In this document: positions 7,854 to 14,224 of the stretch, one piece after another
How the letters are laid out: the number at the start of each line of letters is the position of its first letter
How positions within the stretch are numbered: the stretch's first letter is position 1
NCBI GenBank assembly: GCA_903829565.1
Contig: CAIKQM010000059.1
Location: forward strand, 1 to 14,224
DNA from: an uncultured Planctomycetota bacterium
Lineage (GTDB): Bacteria > Planctomycetota > UBA1135 > GCA-002686595
DNA length: 14,224 nucleotides
Direction: 5' to 3'
Program-made: the position numbers and the translations under genes
The notes under the pieces: generated by a model
Told to the model about the DNA's origin: nothing
The model's input: the letters and a program-made list of their open reading frames with translations, nothing else
Databases searched by the model: none

Positions 7854-7867
7854 GTTCCACGTGGAAC
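7854..7867. promoter_or_regulatory. Candidate parS centromere site
   Basis: A perfect 14-bp palindrome, GTTCCACGTGGAAC, starts 7 bases after the parB stop. It has the known ParB-site core and is identical to the site form known in Pseudomonas. Only the outermost bases of the 16-bp consensus differ (A and G instead of T and A). I found no second full copy in the window; partial look-alikes are listed among rejected items. Confidence 0.85.
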
Positions 7868-7880
7868 GTCGGAGAAAACA

Positions 7881-7911
7881 CCGAGGGGGCAGCCACTGGC
7901 TGCCCCCTCGG
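7881..7911. terminator. Intrinsic terminator hairpin between convergent parB and cyclophilin gene
   Basis: A perfect 14-bp stem (CCGAGGGGGCAGCC / GGCTGCCCCCTCGG) with a 3-base ACT loop lies between two convergent stop codons. Read on the minus strand it is followed by TGTTTTC, a short U-tract, so it fits best as terminator of the cyclophilin gene. On the plus strand there is no T-run after the stem, so termination of parB there would rely on the strong GC stem alone. Confidence 0.85.
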
Positions 7912-7940
7912 CATGTACGGCCTAGATGTTGGATTCTAGA

Positions 7941-8978
7941 TCAGAGCTTGGCCATGCTGATCAAGGTGACCGGAGCAGCAGGGCGATCCATGGTACCCGT
8001 AGCCAGCTCAGCCTTGGAGATGTCCTTGGCGATGTTGAAACCAGCTGTCACCTTTCCGAAGACCACATAGCCAGCATCCAGGTGGTTGGCATCGGCTACG
8101 GTGATGTAGAACTGAGAACCGGAGCTTTGCACATCCGCGCCCATCTTGGCAGCAGCCAGATAGCCTTCGAAGTGCTTCAGACCGGTCTCCTCACGGTCCA
8201 CCTTGTAGTCAGGCCCACCTTGACCCCAAGTGCTGGCGTCCTTACCAGAATCAGCCTTGGTGTTGGGGTCGCCACCCTGGATCATGAAGCCGGCCGCAAT
8301 CCGGTGGAACTTGGTGCCGTTGTAGTAGCCCTCATTCACGTGCTTAAGGAAGTTCTGCGCGTGCTTGGGAGCCTTGTCGGTGTAGAGGGCAACTTCGATC
8401 ACACCCTTGTCGGTGGTGATCGCAATGCGTGGGGCGTCGGCGGGCGGCTCAGGGTTGATGAACTGGTCTTGGTTGGCCGTGCGCCAATCGCTCACACCCT
8501 TAATGCGTTCGCGAAGAAGGGTAGCGAGCGGTTTGGAGACCTTGGCATCGCCTTCACCAAAGGAATAGGCGTCCACCACGAGCGGATGCTTGGGGTGTTC
8601 GCTTGCCAACTGATCCAAGGCAGTGGTGGCTGCGACGTAATCCTTTGCCTCGTAAGCGTTTACGGCAGCGAGGTATAGAGCCCAGGCAGCGGCGGAGGTG
8701 GCCTTGTGATCGGTCGCGACGCCGACCAGAACTGAGGATTCGGCCGAGGGCAACCCGGTCATGGGGCTCTCAGGGGCCTTAGCCATGAGTTCGGACCAAG
8801 CCGTGGACTCGGCCTTGCCAGCATCTAGGGCGGTCTTCTGTTGCCACAAGAGGTAGCCGGTCAACGCCAGAGCCACGAGGGTAGCCGGCTTCCACCAGCG
8901 ATCTACAAAGCTGGCAAAGGCGGACTTCTCTTCGAGCGGAGCGATGGTGACGGCTGTCGGGGCTTTGTGTTCGGCCAT
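7941..8978 (-). CDS. Membrane-anchored cyclophilin-type peptidyl-prolyl cis-trans isomerase
   Basis: This 345-residue protein has three parts. A short cytoplasmic tail precedes one membrane segment at about 31-46 (PATLVALALTGYLLW). A helical Ala-rich stretch at about 50-165 follows; it resembles the TPR-like region of YfgM-type anchors (AAWALYLAAVNAYEAKDYVAATTALDQL). The cyclophilin domain spans about 184-345. That domain shows ITTDKGVIEVALY, FHRI (224-227, with the catalytic Arg 226), FMIQGGDP (231-238), SGSQFYIT (286-293) and VFGKV (306-310). The CypA Trp121 position appears to be Leu (HLDAGY), common in bacterial forms. Orientation places the isomerase outside the cytoplasm, where it would assist folding of exported proteins. 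The start is ATG 8978 with an AGAGG-type ribosome site (AAAGAGGC) about 10 bases upstream. It ends at the hairpin shared with parB. Confidence 0.92.
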   Translation of the reverse strand: MAEHKAPTAVTIAPLEEKSAFASFVDRWWKPATLVALALTGYLLWQQKTALDAGKAESTAWSELMAKAPESPMTGLPSAESSVLVGVATDHKATSAAAWALYLAAVNAYEAKDYVAATTALDQLASEHPKHPLVVDAYSFGEGDAKVSKPLATLLRERIKGVSDWRTANQDQFINPEPPADAPRIAITTDKGVIEVALYTDKAPKHAQNFLKHVNEGYYNGTKFHRIAAGFMIQGGDPNTKADSGKDASTWGQGGPDYKVDREETGLKHFEGYLAAAKMGADVQSSGSQFYITVADANHLDAGYVVFGKVTAGFNIAKDISKAELATGTMDRPAAPVTLISMAKL

Positions 8979-9124
8979 TATCGTGCCTCTTTCGGGGCGT
9001 TAACTACCATTTAAAGTAGTGTGTTCGGGCTGCCCTAGTGCCTGCGTTCCACGTCGCCGCTGAGCCACAAGTAGGGGATCTCAGCAAGCGTAGCAGGGGC
9101 AGGTGTTTAGGGTGATCATTGTAG

Positions 9125-9164
9125 GGTAGCTACCTTCGGCAAAAGCAAGCAAAAACCGTACGGT
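9125..9164. promoter_or_regulatory. Two 10-bp palindromes upstream of the secreted-protein operon
   Basis: Perfect palindromes GGTAGCTACC (9125-9134) and ACCGTACGGT (9155-9164) have centres exactly 30 bases apart, about three helical turns, and lie 43-82 bases before the ATG at 9207. A TATTCT at 9176-9181 could be a -10 box, but no matching -35 is visible. They could be operator sites or chance. The rest of the 8979-9206 gap shows only a weak GCTGAG/CTCAGC inverted repeat (9059-9085). Confidence 0.3.
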
Positions 9165-9191
9165 CGAACTCGTGCTATTCTGCGCGCCTTC

Positions 9192-9197
9192 AAGGAG
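9192..9197 (+). promoter_or_regulatory. Shine-Dalgarno fixing the start at 9207
   Basis: AAGGAG lies 9 bases before the ATG at 9207, a strong canonical site that supports this start and implies efficient translation. Confidence 0.75.
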
Positions 9198-9206
9198 TGC
9201 CACCGC

Positions 9207-10682
9207 ATGCTCTCGGCTCTGTTGCTCGCCATCCTCACCCCGAACGCTACGCCCTCGCTGTTGCCCCTGACCGCACCTACGGCCATTGCGGCCGACGCGG
9301 AATACGAAAAACGCAAGAACGAGGCCGGCAAGGACACCACCAAGCTTTGGAAGCTCTACGAGTGGTGCAAGGAGCAGAAGAAGGAGAAGGAGGCCAAGGC
9401 CACCCTGAAGGCCATCCTCAAGGCCGACCCGAACCACCGCGAGGCGAATGAGGCCTCGGGCAATGTCCTGCACGACGGCAAGTGGTTCACCAGTCAGAAG
9501 AAGGTCGACGAATACAAGAAGACCAAGGAAGAGGAAGAGGCACGCGCCAAGGGGTTGGTCTCTTGGAAGGGCCAGTGGGTCCCGGCCGAAGACCTGCCGT
9601 TCCTCGAGCGGGGCCTGACCCGTGACGACTCGGGGAACTGGATCAGCGCCGAAGACGCCAAGAAGCTGGCCGAGGGTTGGGTCAAGCAGGACCTGACCTG
9701 GATCGACCCGAAGGAGAAGGACAAGGTCGCTCAAGGCCTGTGGAAGTGTGGCGCCGAGTGGCTGCCGCTCGACAAGGCCGACGACTACCACAACGACTTG
9801 GCGGATTGGTGGCAGATCCCGACGGATACCTTCCTCTACTACACCACCATCGCGCGCGACACGCTCACCAAGCGCGTCAGCGAAACCGCGAACTACGCCT
9901 ACAACGACATGGCGGCGCTTTTCGGTGTCAAGCCGTCTTTACCGCCCGTGCTTGTGCTCCTGCGCGATGCCGAGCAGTACGGCAGCTACGCCGCAGGCAG
10001 TCAAGAGGACGAACGCGCCCCGACCGAGATCGAAGGCCTGTCGTCGATTCACCACGCCTACTTTGCCGAGCTCAGCATCAAGATCGTCGACCAAGAGATT
10101 CGTTTCGAGAACTCGGGCGTCGGCTACTGGGATGCTGTCGCCAAAGACGGCGACAAGTGGGGCGTACACAGCGTGCGCCACGCAGCGGCCCAGTCCTATG
10201 TCGAGTCCTTGGATCCTAGTCCCAAGTGGATGGACAAGGTCAAGAAGGAGCGCAAGGTCGAACCGAAGGGCTTCTGGGAAGAGAAGCGCTTGCCGCGCTG
10301 GTACCGCTACGGAGCCTGCTCGTATACGGAGCGCTACTTCAACGACATCACCGTCAAGTCTGGCGGCGACAAGCAGTGGGCTAAGAAGTGGAGCGTCGGG
10401 AACATCCAAGCGAAGGGCGGCTTGCGCCAGCTCAAGCAGATCTTCGAGTTCAATCTCGATGCAGGCATGGGACCCGACGGTGCCAAGCTCTTGAATGAAG
10501 CAGGCTTGTTGGTGGCCTTCATTCAAGATGGAAACTGCGCGCCCGTTACAGAGGCGAACAAGGCCTTCCTGGATGCGTTCCGCGCCGGCAAGGATAAGAA
10601 GGCGCTCGACCCGCTTGCTCGCGCCTTGGAGACGGCCATTCAAAAGAACGAAGCTGCGCTGAAGACGTGGGCTGGCCTGTAA
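9207..10682 (+). CDS. Secreted protein with Trp repeats and a degenerate gluzincin-like peptidase domain
   Basis: I do not recognise this 491-residue protein by name. A probable Sec signal covers about 1-29 (MLSALLLAIL ... IAA-D). A charged TPR-like helical stretch follows at about 30-88 (LWKLYEWCKEQKKEKEAKATLKAILKADPNHREA, residues 47-80). Next come five repeats of about 20 residues centred on Trp 93, 124, 145, 165 and 185. From about 205 the layout recalls gluzincin (peptidase MA-like) domains: TIARDTLTKRVSETANYAYNDMAALFG, then SVRHAAAQSYVE (322-333) where HExxH is expected, then LPRWYRYGACSYTE (362-375) where P-x-W-x-x-EG-x-A is expected. Both metal-ligand motifs have lost key residues (HAAAQ; Tyr 368 for Glu), so it is probably catalytically inactive. 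It is the first gene of the plus-strand run, 45 bases before the next. Codons are rich in AAG/GAC/CTG, and the strong Shine-Dalgarno suggests high expression. Confidence 0.8.
   Translation: MLSALLLAILTPNATPSLLPLTAPTAIAADAEYEKRKNEAGKDTTKLWKLYEWCKEQKKEKEAKATLKAILKADPNHREANEASGNVLHDGKWFTSQKKVDEYKKTKEEEEARAKGLVSWKGQWVPAEDLPFLERGLTRDDSGNWISAEDAKKLAEGWVKQDLTWIDPKEKDKVAQGLWKCGAEWLPLDKADDYHNDLADWWQIPTDTFLYYTTIARDTLTKRVSETANYAYNDMAALFGVKPSLPPVLVLLRDAEQYGSYAAGSQEDERAPTEIEGLSSIHHAYFAELSIKIVDQEIRFENSGVGYWDAVAKDGDKWGVHSVRHAAAQSYVESLDPSPKWMDKVKKERKVEPKGFWEEKRLPRWYRYGACSYTERYFNDITVKSGGDKQWAKKWSVGNIQAKGGLRQLKQIFEFNLDAGMGPDGAKLLNEAGLLVAFIQDGNCAPVTEANKAFLDAFRAGKDKKALDPLARALETAIQKNEAALKTWAGL
9477..9797 (+). repeat. 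Five tandem Trp-centred protein repeats (coding)
   Basis: The segment encodes five degenerate copies of G-x-W-(6-9 residues, often A-E-D/E)-charged helix: GKWFTSQKKVDEYKK, GQWVPAEDLPFLERG, GNWISAEDAKKLAEG, LTWIDPKEKDKVAQG and AEWLPLDKADDYHND. Trp spacing is 31, 21, 20 and 20 residues. The repeat is visible at protein level; DNA identity between copies is low, so it is an old repeat. Confidence 0.75.
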
Positions 10683-10727
10683 GACCTCACTACCGCACCG
10701 CAACACCGCGCAAGGACGATCCTCATC

Positions 10728-12857
10728 ATGCTGTCTAGTTTGCTTGTCGTCGTCCCGTTGTGTGTGGGTGGAGATCAACGCCTCCTGCACGCCGCGACCG
10801 CGGATTTGTACCTCGAGGTTGCTGACGCCCAAGCTGTCATGCGCGCGTACGAAGCGGCGCCGATGATGCGCTTGATGATGGGCGAGCAGATGCAGCGACT
10901 CGATACCTTTGGCAAGCAGTTGGGCTGGGATCTGAGTGGTTTGGTCGGTGGCATGCTGCCAGTAGCCGACACGCAGCGTCCGGACGATCGCTGGTGGCCT
11001 TGGTCCAAGGCCACGCGCGTCTCTATGTCGATGACGGGGCTTGAGCCGCAAACCGGCAATGACATGGGCGGGACCTTGGTCGTCGACTTTGCCGCGGAAG
11101 AGGCAGCTGTCCAAGCGCTTCAAGCGCTGGGCGCCATGCGTCGCGACTCTCAAGCAACTGTCAAGTTCTCTGGACAAGAGCTGGCGGTCACCCGCTACGA
11201 AACCTCTACCGGCCAGCAAACCATGGCCGGCTGGGCCGTGCGTGATGGCACGCGCATCATTGCAGGCATGGGCGGTATGGAGCCCGACGATGTCGCCGGC
11301 CTTGTCAACGACGCCAGTGTGGCGGCGCATCCTGAACGCTTCACTGACGATGGCTTGTCGCCTGCGAAGGGCACGACCGTCTATCGTGCTTGGTCCGACA
11401 TGGAGTCCATTGGTACCGAAGGCACGCAAGGCCTTGGTTCCACGTTGAGCGAGCTGCAGGGGTGGGCCAGCGGATTTGTGCCTTTCCTCGGCACGCGCGG
11501 CAAGTGGCGCGTCGAGCTGGATGCCACGCGCTTTGTTACCGAGAGCCTCGTCGAACGCATCGGGCCTGCACGCACGATGGATGCAGCCATGGGCGTGGCG
11601 CCAGTGCCGGCCGTAGCTCACAGCTGGGTGCCGGCCGAGGCCGCCGGTGCCTGGACCACAACAGTTGCCCCCGCCGAGTTCGAAACACTGCTCGATCGTT
11701 GGCTCGAGCTACCCGCGAGCCCCACAGGTGCTGTAGGCCTGTCCGGTTTAGTTGACAACGCCTGCGCAGTCTACTTGTTGCCGTATCCTGCTTTGATGCA
11801 GGCGGCGCAATCTCCGCCGCGCGTGGTGATTGCGATGCGCACCACGGACAAAGAGGCCTTTGCCAAGGCGATGGATGCGAAGACAGCCGCCGCTTTGCAG
11901 GCCAACTCCAAGCAACGCGTCGACACGAAGCCTTACCGCCGCAACCCGATGTGGGTGTTTGCAGCGGAAGAAGAAGCTGCGCCCGCGCAAGAGACCCCGG
12001 CACCTTCGGCCAGTCCCTTCGCCGCTCTTGGTGGCGGGGGAGACATGCGCATGCGCCCCACGGTCGCGTTGGTTGGTGATCGTGTCTTGATGACGCTCTC
12101 ACCGACGATCGCGCGCAGTGAAGTGAAGCGCTTGCTCGACGAAAAGGAAGCGCGCCCGCACGCTCTCGCCAACTTGGCTGCGAACGGTGTGCCCGCCGAT
12201 GCCTTTGAAGCCAGCACCATGGATTGGGGCGGTTTCATCGGTGGTTTGTGGGATCAAGCGCGCGGCTTGATTCCCATGTTGGCTCAAGGCGGCGCCGAGC
12301 CAGTGGACCTCACCTTGTTGCCCACGAGCGCCGATCTCTTCGGCGGCTTTCAACCCACGGTCTCGTGGTCGCGCCGAGTGCCTCAAGAAGGACGTGCAAC
12401 TTTGGTGCACGCACGCAACGAGTCGAGCTTCGGGCCGGAGACGCCATTGATGATGGCGGGCATGATGTACCTCGGCGTAGGTGCTGGCGCCTCGCGTGCT
12501 GAGAAGCCGCCTGCCGTTGAGACCTTGTCCACGCAGCCGACCACGCCTGTGGTGCCTGCCGAGCAAGCTGCGGCGGAGACACTGACGCGCACCAACAAAG
12601 CACTGCGCGCAGTGAAGACGGCTCTTGCTGTGCACAAGTCACAGGCTGGGCGCTTTGCCAACACGCTGGACGAGTTGTTGGTCGGCACAGAAGCGTTCCC
12701 CGAAGGCTTCTTGAGCGACAAGAAGCTGCCGCTCGACGGATGGAATCGGGCCTTGGTCTACCGCGTTGCGGAGGATGGCAAGAGCTACGAATTGCGCTCG
12801 CTCGGACCGGATGGCATCGACCAAAGCGGCGGCGGAGACGACGTCAAGGCGCCGTGA
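10728..12857 (+). CDS. Large secreted protein with C-terminal GspG-like (T2SSG) domain
   Basis: A 709-residue protein with a probable Sec signal (about 1-23, MLSSLLVVVPLCVGG...HAA). The body (about 25-570) begins TADLYLEVADAQAVMRAYEAAP and resembles DUF3352-like secreted proteins of Planctomycetota. A second related half may start near HSWVPAEAAGAW (about 300); this is an impression, not shown. A Pro/Thr/Ala linker (about 590-615) leads to residues 615-709, which read as the soluble core of GspG, the major pseudopilin of type II secretion. They comprise the helix ALRAVKTALAVHKSQAGRFANTLDELL, then LPLDGWNRALVYR (667-679) and SLGPDGIDQSGGGDDV (691-706), the acidic calcium-loop signature. The prepilin leader and hydrophobic N-terminal helix are absent, so it is not itself a pilin. 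The start is ATG 10728 with AAGGA 11 bases upstream. The TGA overlaps the next GTG start. Confidence 0.8.
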   Translation: MLSSLLVVVPLCVGGDQRLLHAATADLYLEVADAQAVMRAYEAAPMMRLMMGEQMQRLDTFGKQLGWDLSGLVGGMLPVADTQRPDDRWWPWSKATRVSMSMTGLEPQTGNDMGGTLVVDFAAEEAAVQALQALGAMRRDSQATVKFSGQELAVTRYETSTGQQTMAGWAVRDGTRIIAGMGGMEPDDVAGLVNDASVAAHPERFTDDGLSPAKGTTVYRAWSDMESIGTEGTQGLGSTLSELQGWASGFVPFLGTRGKWRVELDATRFVTESLVERIGPARTMDAAMGVAPVPAVAHSWVPAEAAGAWTTTVAPAEFETLLDRWLELPASPTGAVGLSGLVDNACAVYLLPYPALMQAAQSPPRVVIAMRTTDKEAFAKAMDAKTAAALQANSKQRVDTKPYRRNPMWVFAAEEEAAPAQETPAPSASPFAALGGGGDMRMRPTVALVGDRVLMTLSPTIARSEVKRLLDEKEARPHALANLAANGVPADAFEASTMDWGGFIGGLWDQARGLIPMLAQGGAEPVDLTLLPTSADLFGGFQPTVSWSRRVPQEGRATLVHARNESSFGPETPLMMAGMMYLGVGAGASRAEKPPAVETLSTQPTTPVVPAEQAAAETLTRTNKALRAVKTALAVHKSQAGRFANTLDELLVGTEAFPEGFLSDKKLPLDGWNRALVYRVAEDGKSYELRSLGPDGIDQSGGGDDVKAP

Positions 12858-13558
12858 CAGGTGAGCAACTCCCGCTGCGTCGCAGGCTCAAGCGCTCGCG
12901 ACGCAAGCTCGGCAAGTGGTTGAGTGAGTCCATTGCGCCACCACTACTCGAGGCTCTCTCACGCACATGGGAGATCGAACATGTGCACCGCGAGCACCTC
13001 GAGCTCACGCGCGTGCAAGAACGCGGCGCTTTGCTCGCCATTTGGCATGGACGCATGGTGCTGGGACTGCCTGCTTATGCGCAACGCGGCTTTCATGTGC
13101 TCGTCTCCATGAGCGGAGACGGTGATGTCAGCGATGCGTTGCTGCGGCGCTGTGGTTACGAGGTCATTCGCGGTTCCAGCAGCCGTGGGGGAGCACGCGC
13201 TTTGCGCGAAATGGTGCGCGTGCTCGACACCGGTGCTGCTTTGGTCATCACACCCGATGGTCCGCGCGGTCCACGCCATGGCATGAACGAAGGCCTGGCA
13301 TGGATGGCCCGTGCTACGGGTCGCGCTATCGTGCCCCTCGGCTTTGGCGTCGATCGCGCGTGGCGCATGGACAGCTGGGATGCCTTCACTATCCCCAAGC
13401 CGTTCGCGCGCATGAGTTTCGTGTACGGAGCACCCATTCGTGTTTCGCGTGCCGGTGGTGAAGCAGAATTGACACGCGCTACTGAAGCCGTGCGCAGTGC
13501 GCTGCTTGCTTGCGAAACCGAAGCCTTCCAGCGCGTGGGAGCGCCCTGCGATTGGTGA
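12854..13558 (+). CDS. DUF374-type lysophospholipid acyltransferase-like protein
   Basis: A 234-residue protein of the DUF374 branch of the LPLAT acyltransferases, membrane-associated enzymes that move acyl chains to lipid acceptors, often lipid A-like or lysophospholipids. It has a basic N-terminus (LRRRLKRSRRKLGKW). The family motifs follow: AIWHGRMVL (62-70), SMSGDGDVSDALLRRCGYEVIRG (85-107), RGSSSRGGARAL (106-117), ITPDGPRGPRHGMNEG (132-147) and the late SWDAFTIPKPF (174-184). The usual HxxxxD is represented by WHGR followed by SGDGD, as is normal for this subgroup. The open frame reaches back to 12740, but the GTG at 12854 overlaps the preceding stop as GTGA and removes an Arg-rich extension that is a shadow of the upstream gene. 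Acceptor lipid unknown. Confidence 0.9.
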   Translation: MTGEQLPLRRRLKRSRRKLGKWLSESIAPPLLEALSRTWEIEHVHREHLELTRVQERGALLAIWHGRMVLGLPAYAQRGFHVLVSMSGDGDVSDALLRRCGYEVIRGSSSRGGARALREMVRVLDTGAALVITPDGPRGPRHGMNEGLAWMARATGRAIVPLGFGVDRAWRMDSWDAFTIPKPFARMSFVYGAPIRVSRAGGEAELTRATEAVRSALLACETEAFQRVGAPCDW

Positions 13559-14224
13559 TTCGCATTGGTCCCGCGGGTTGGTCCTATCCCGATTGGGAAG
13601 GGCGCGTGTACCCCGAGCACAAGCCACCGGGCTTTCACGCTTTGGCGTACTTGGCGCAGTGGTTCGAACTCGTCGAGATCGATGCCACCTTCTATGCGCA
13701 ACCGCGACCCGAAAACGCGCAACGCTGGGTGCAGTTGGCTGCGCAACACGAGCGCTTTCGTTTTACGGCCAAGCTCCTCAAGGAGTTCACGCACGCGCCA
13801 GAGCCCGAAGATCCGCGCGCTTGGACCCCGCTGGCCGAGCAGTTCCGGCGCGGACTCGAACCGCTGTGGCGCGCTAAGCGCTTGTGGTGCCTCTTGGCGC
13901 AGTTTCCTGCCTCGTACCATTGGTCGCCCACCCACTTGCGCCGCATCGGTCGCTTGCGCGCCCTCTTTGATCCGTGGCCGATGACCGTCGAGTTGCGCCA
14001 TCGTTCGTGGTTCGAACCACCGCAGCTGGATGCGCTGCGCGGCTTGGGCGTCACGCTGGCGCATGTGGATCTGCCTCCGTCGTGGAACCATCCGCCGGCG
14101 TGGTTCAGCCCCTTTTCGGCGCGCGGATACTTGCGGCTCCACGGCCGCAACGAGGCCACTTGGTTCCGCCAAGGCGTAGGCCGCGATGCGCGCTATGACT
14201 ACCTGTACTCGTCCAAAGAACTTG
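13555..14224 (+). CDS. DUF72 (YecE-like) protein, 3' end outside window
   Basis: The first 223 residues belong to DUF72, a TIM-barrel family of unknown biochemical function. Visible marks are IGPAGWSYPDWEGRVYP (4-20), VEIDATFYAQP (39-49), FRFTAKL, PMTVELRHRSWF and RLHGRNEATW, followed by YDYLYSSKEL at the cut. The GTG start at 13555 overlaps the acyltransferase stop as GTGA; only a weak GGGAG lies 13 bases upstream, so coupled translation is likely. The frame stays open to the right edge. Confidence 0.92.
   Translation, partial: MIRIGPAGWSYPDWEGRVYPEHKPPGFHALAYLAQWFELVEIDATFYAQPRPENAQRWVQLAAQHERFRFTAKLLKEFTHAPEPEDPRAWTPLAEQFRRGLEPLWRAKRLWCLLAQFPASYHWSPTHLRRIGRLRALFDPWPMTVELRHRSWFEPPQLDALRGLGVTLAHVDLPPSWNHPPAWFSPFSARGYLRLHGRNEATWFRQGVGRDARYDYLYSSKEL

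Noticed and set aside
9046..9054. Half parS GTTCCACGT in the gap before the secreted-protein operon
   Set aside because: Only one arm is present (next bases CGCCGC). A single half-site is likely chance.
9081..9791. 236-codon minus-strand frame with Leu-rich runs that looks membrane-like
   Set aside because: The Leu runs are the reverse complement of Lys/Glu-rich codons (AAG, GAG) in the plus-strand Trp-repeat gene.
9939..11621. 560-codon open frame on the minus strand
   Set aside because: It runs antisense across two well-supported plus-strand genes with signal peptides and ribosome sites. Its protein has no recognisable domain and is rich in Arg, Ala and His, as expected of a GC-rich shadow frame.
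13156..14172. 338-codon open frame on the minus strand
   Set aside because: It is antisense to the DUF374 and DUF72 genes, whose family motifs are clear. Composition is Arg/Pro/Ala-rich without motifs.

Overview
The window is GC-rich, densely packed bacterial chromosome with no phage, IS, CRISPR, tRNA or rRNA sequence that I can see. No stretch over 300 bases lacks a gene; the largest gap is about 228 bases (8979-9206). The style suggests Planctomycetota or a close relative. The evidence is a short group 2 sigma factor whose N-terminus reads LETYLHEINE, large secreted proteins with Trp-centred repeats or a GspG-like tail, and frequent absence of a clear Shine-Dalgarno. This is an inference from protein style, held at moderate confidence.

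Left part, minus strand (1-2913): pyrF, bshC and a truncated bshB1 form a tight operon. Adjacent genes share 4-base ATGA stop/start overlaps. It links the last step of UMP synthesis with two bacillithiol genes. A small divergent lipoprotein with a TonB C-terminal domain follows on the plus strand (2973-3419).

Centre (3440-6875, minus strand): hemW (radical SAM heme chaperone) lies just downstream of the sigma factor gene. Further upstream come a calcineurin-like phosphoesterase and an unrecognised polytopic membrane protein, which overlap by 23 bases.

ParB region (6969-7911): an N-terminally complete parB without an adjacent parA is followed within 7 bases by a perfect 14-bp parS-type palindrome. 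Next is a perfect 14-bp-stem hairpin that separates parB from the convergent gene for a membrane-anchored cyclophilin (7941-8978, minus strand).

Right part, plus strand (9207 to the end): a run of four genes. The first is a secreted protein with five Trp repeats and what looks like an inactivated gluzincin peptidase fold. The second is a 709-residue secreted protein ending in a GspG-like (type II secretion pseudopilin core) domain. The third is a DUF374-type acyltransferase. The last is a DUF72/YecE protein cut by the window edge. The last three are joined by 4-base GTGA overlaps. The first two genes are the best candidates for something poorly described, but nothing here proves a new system.
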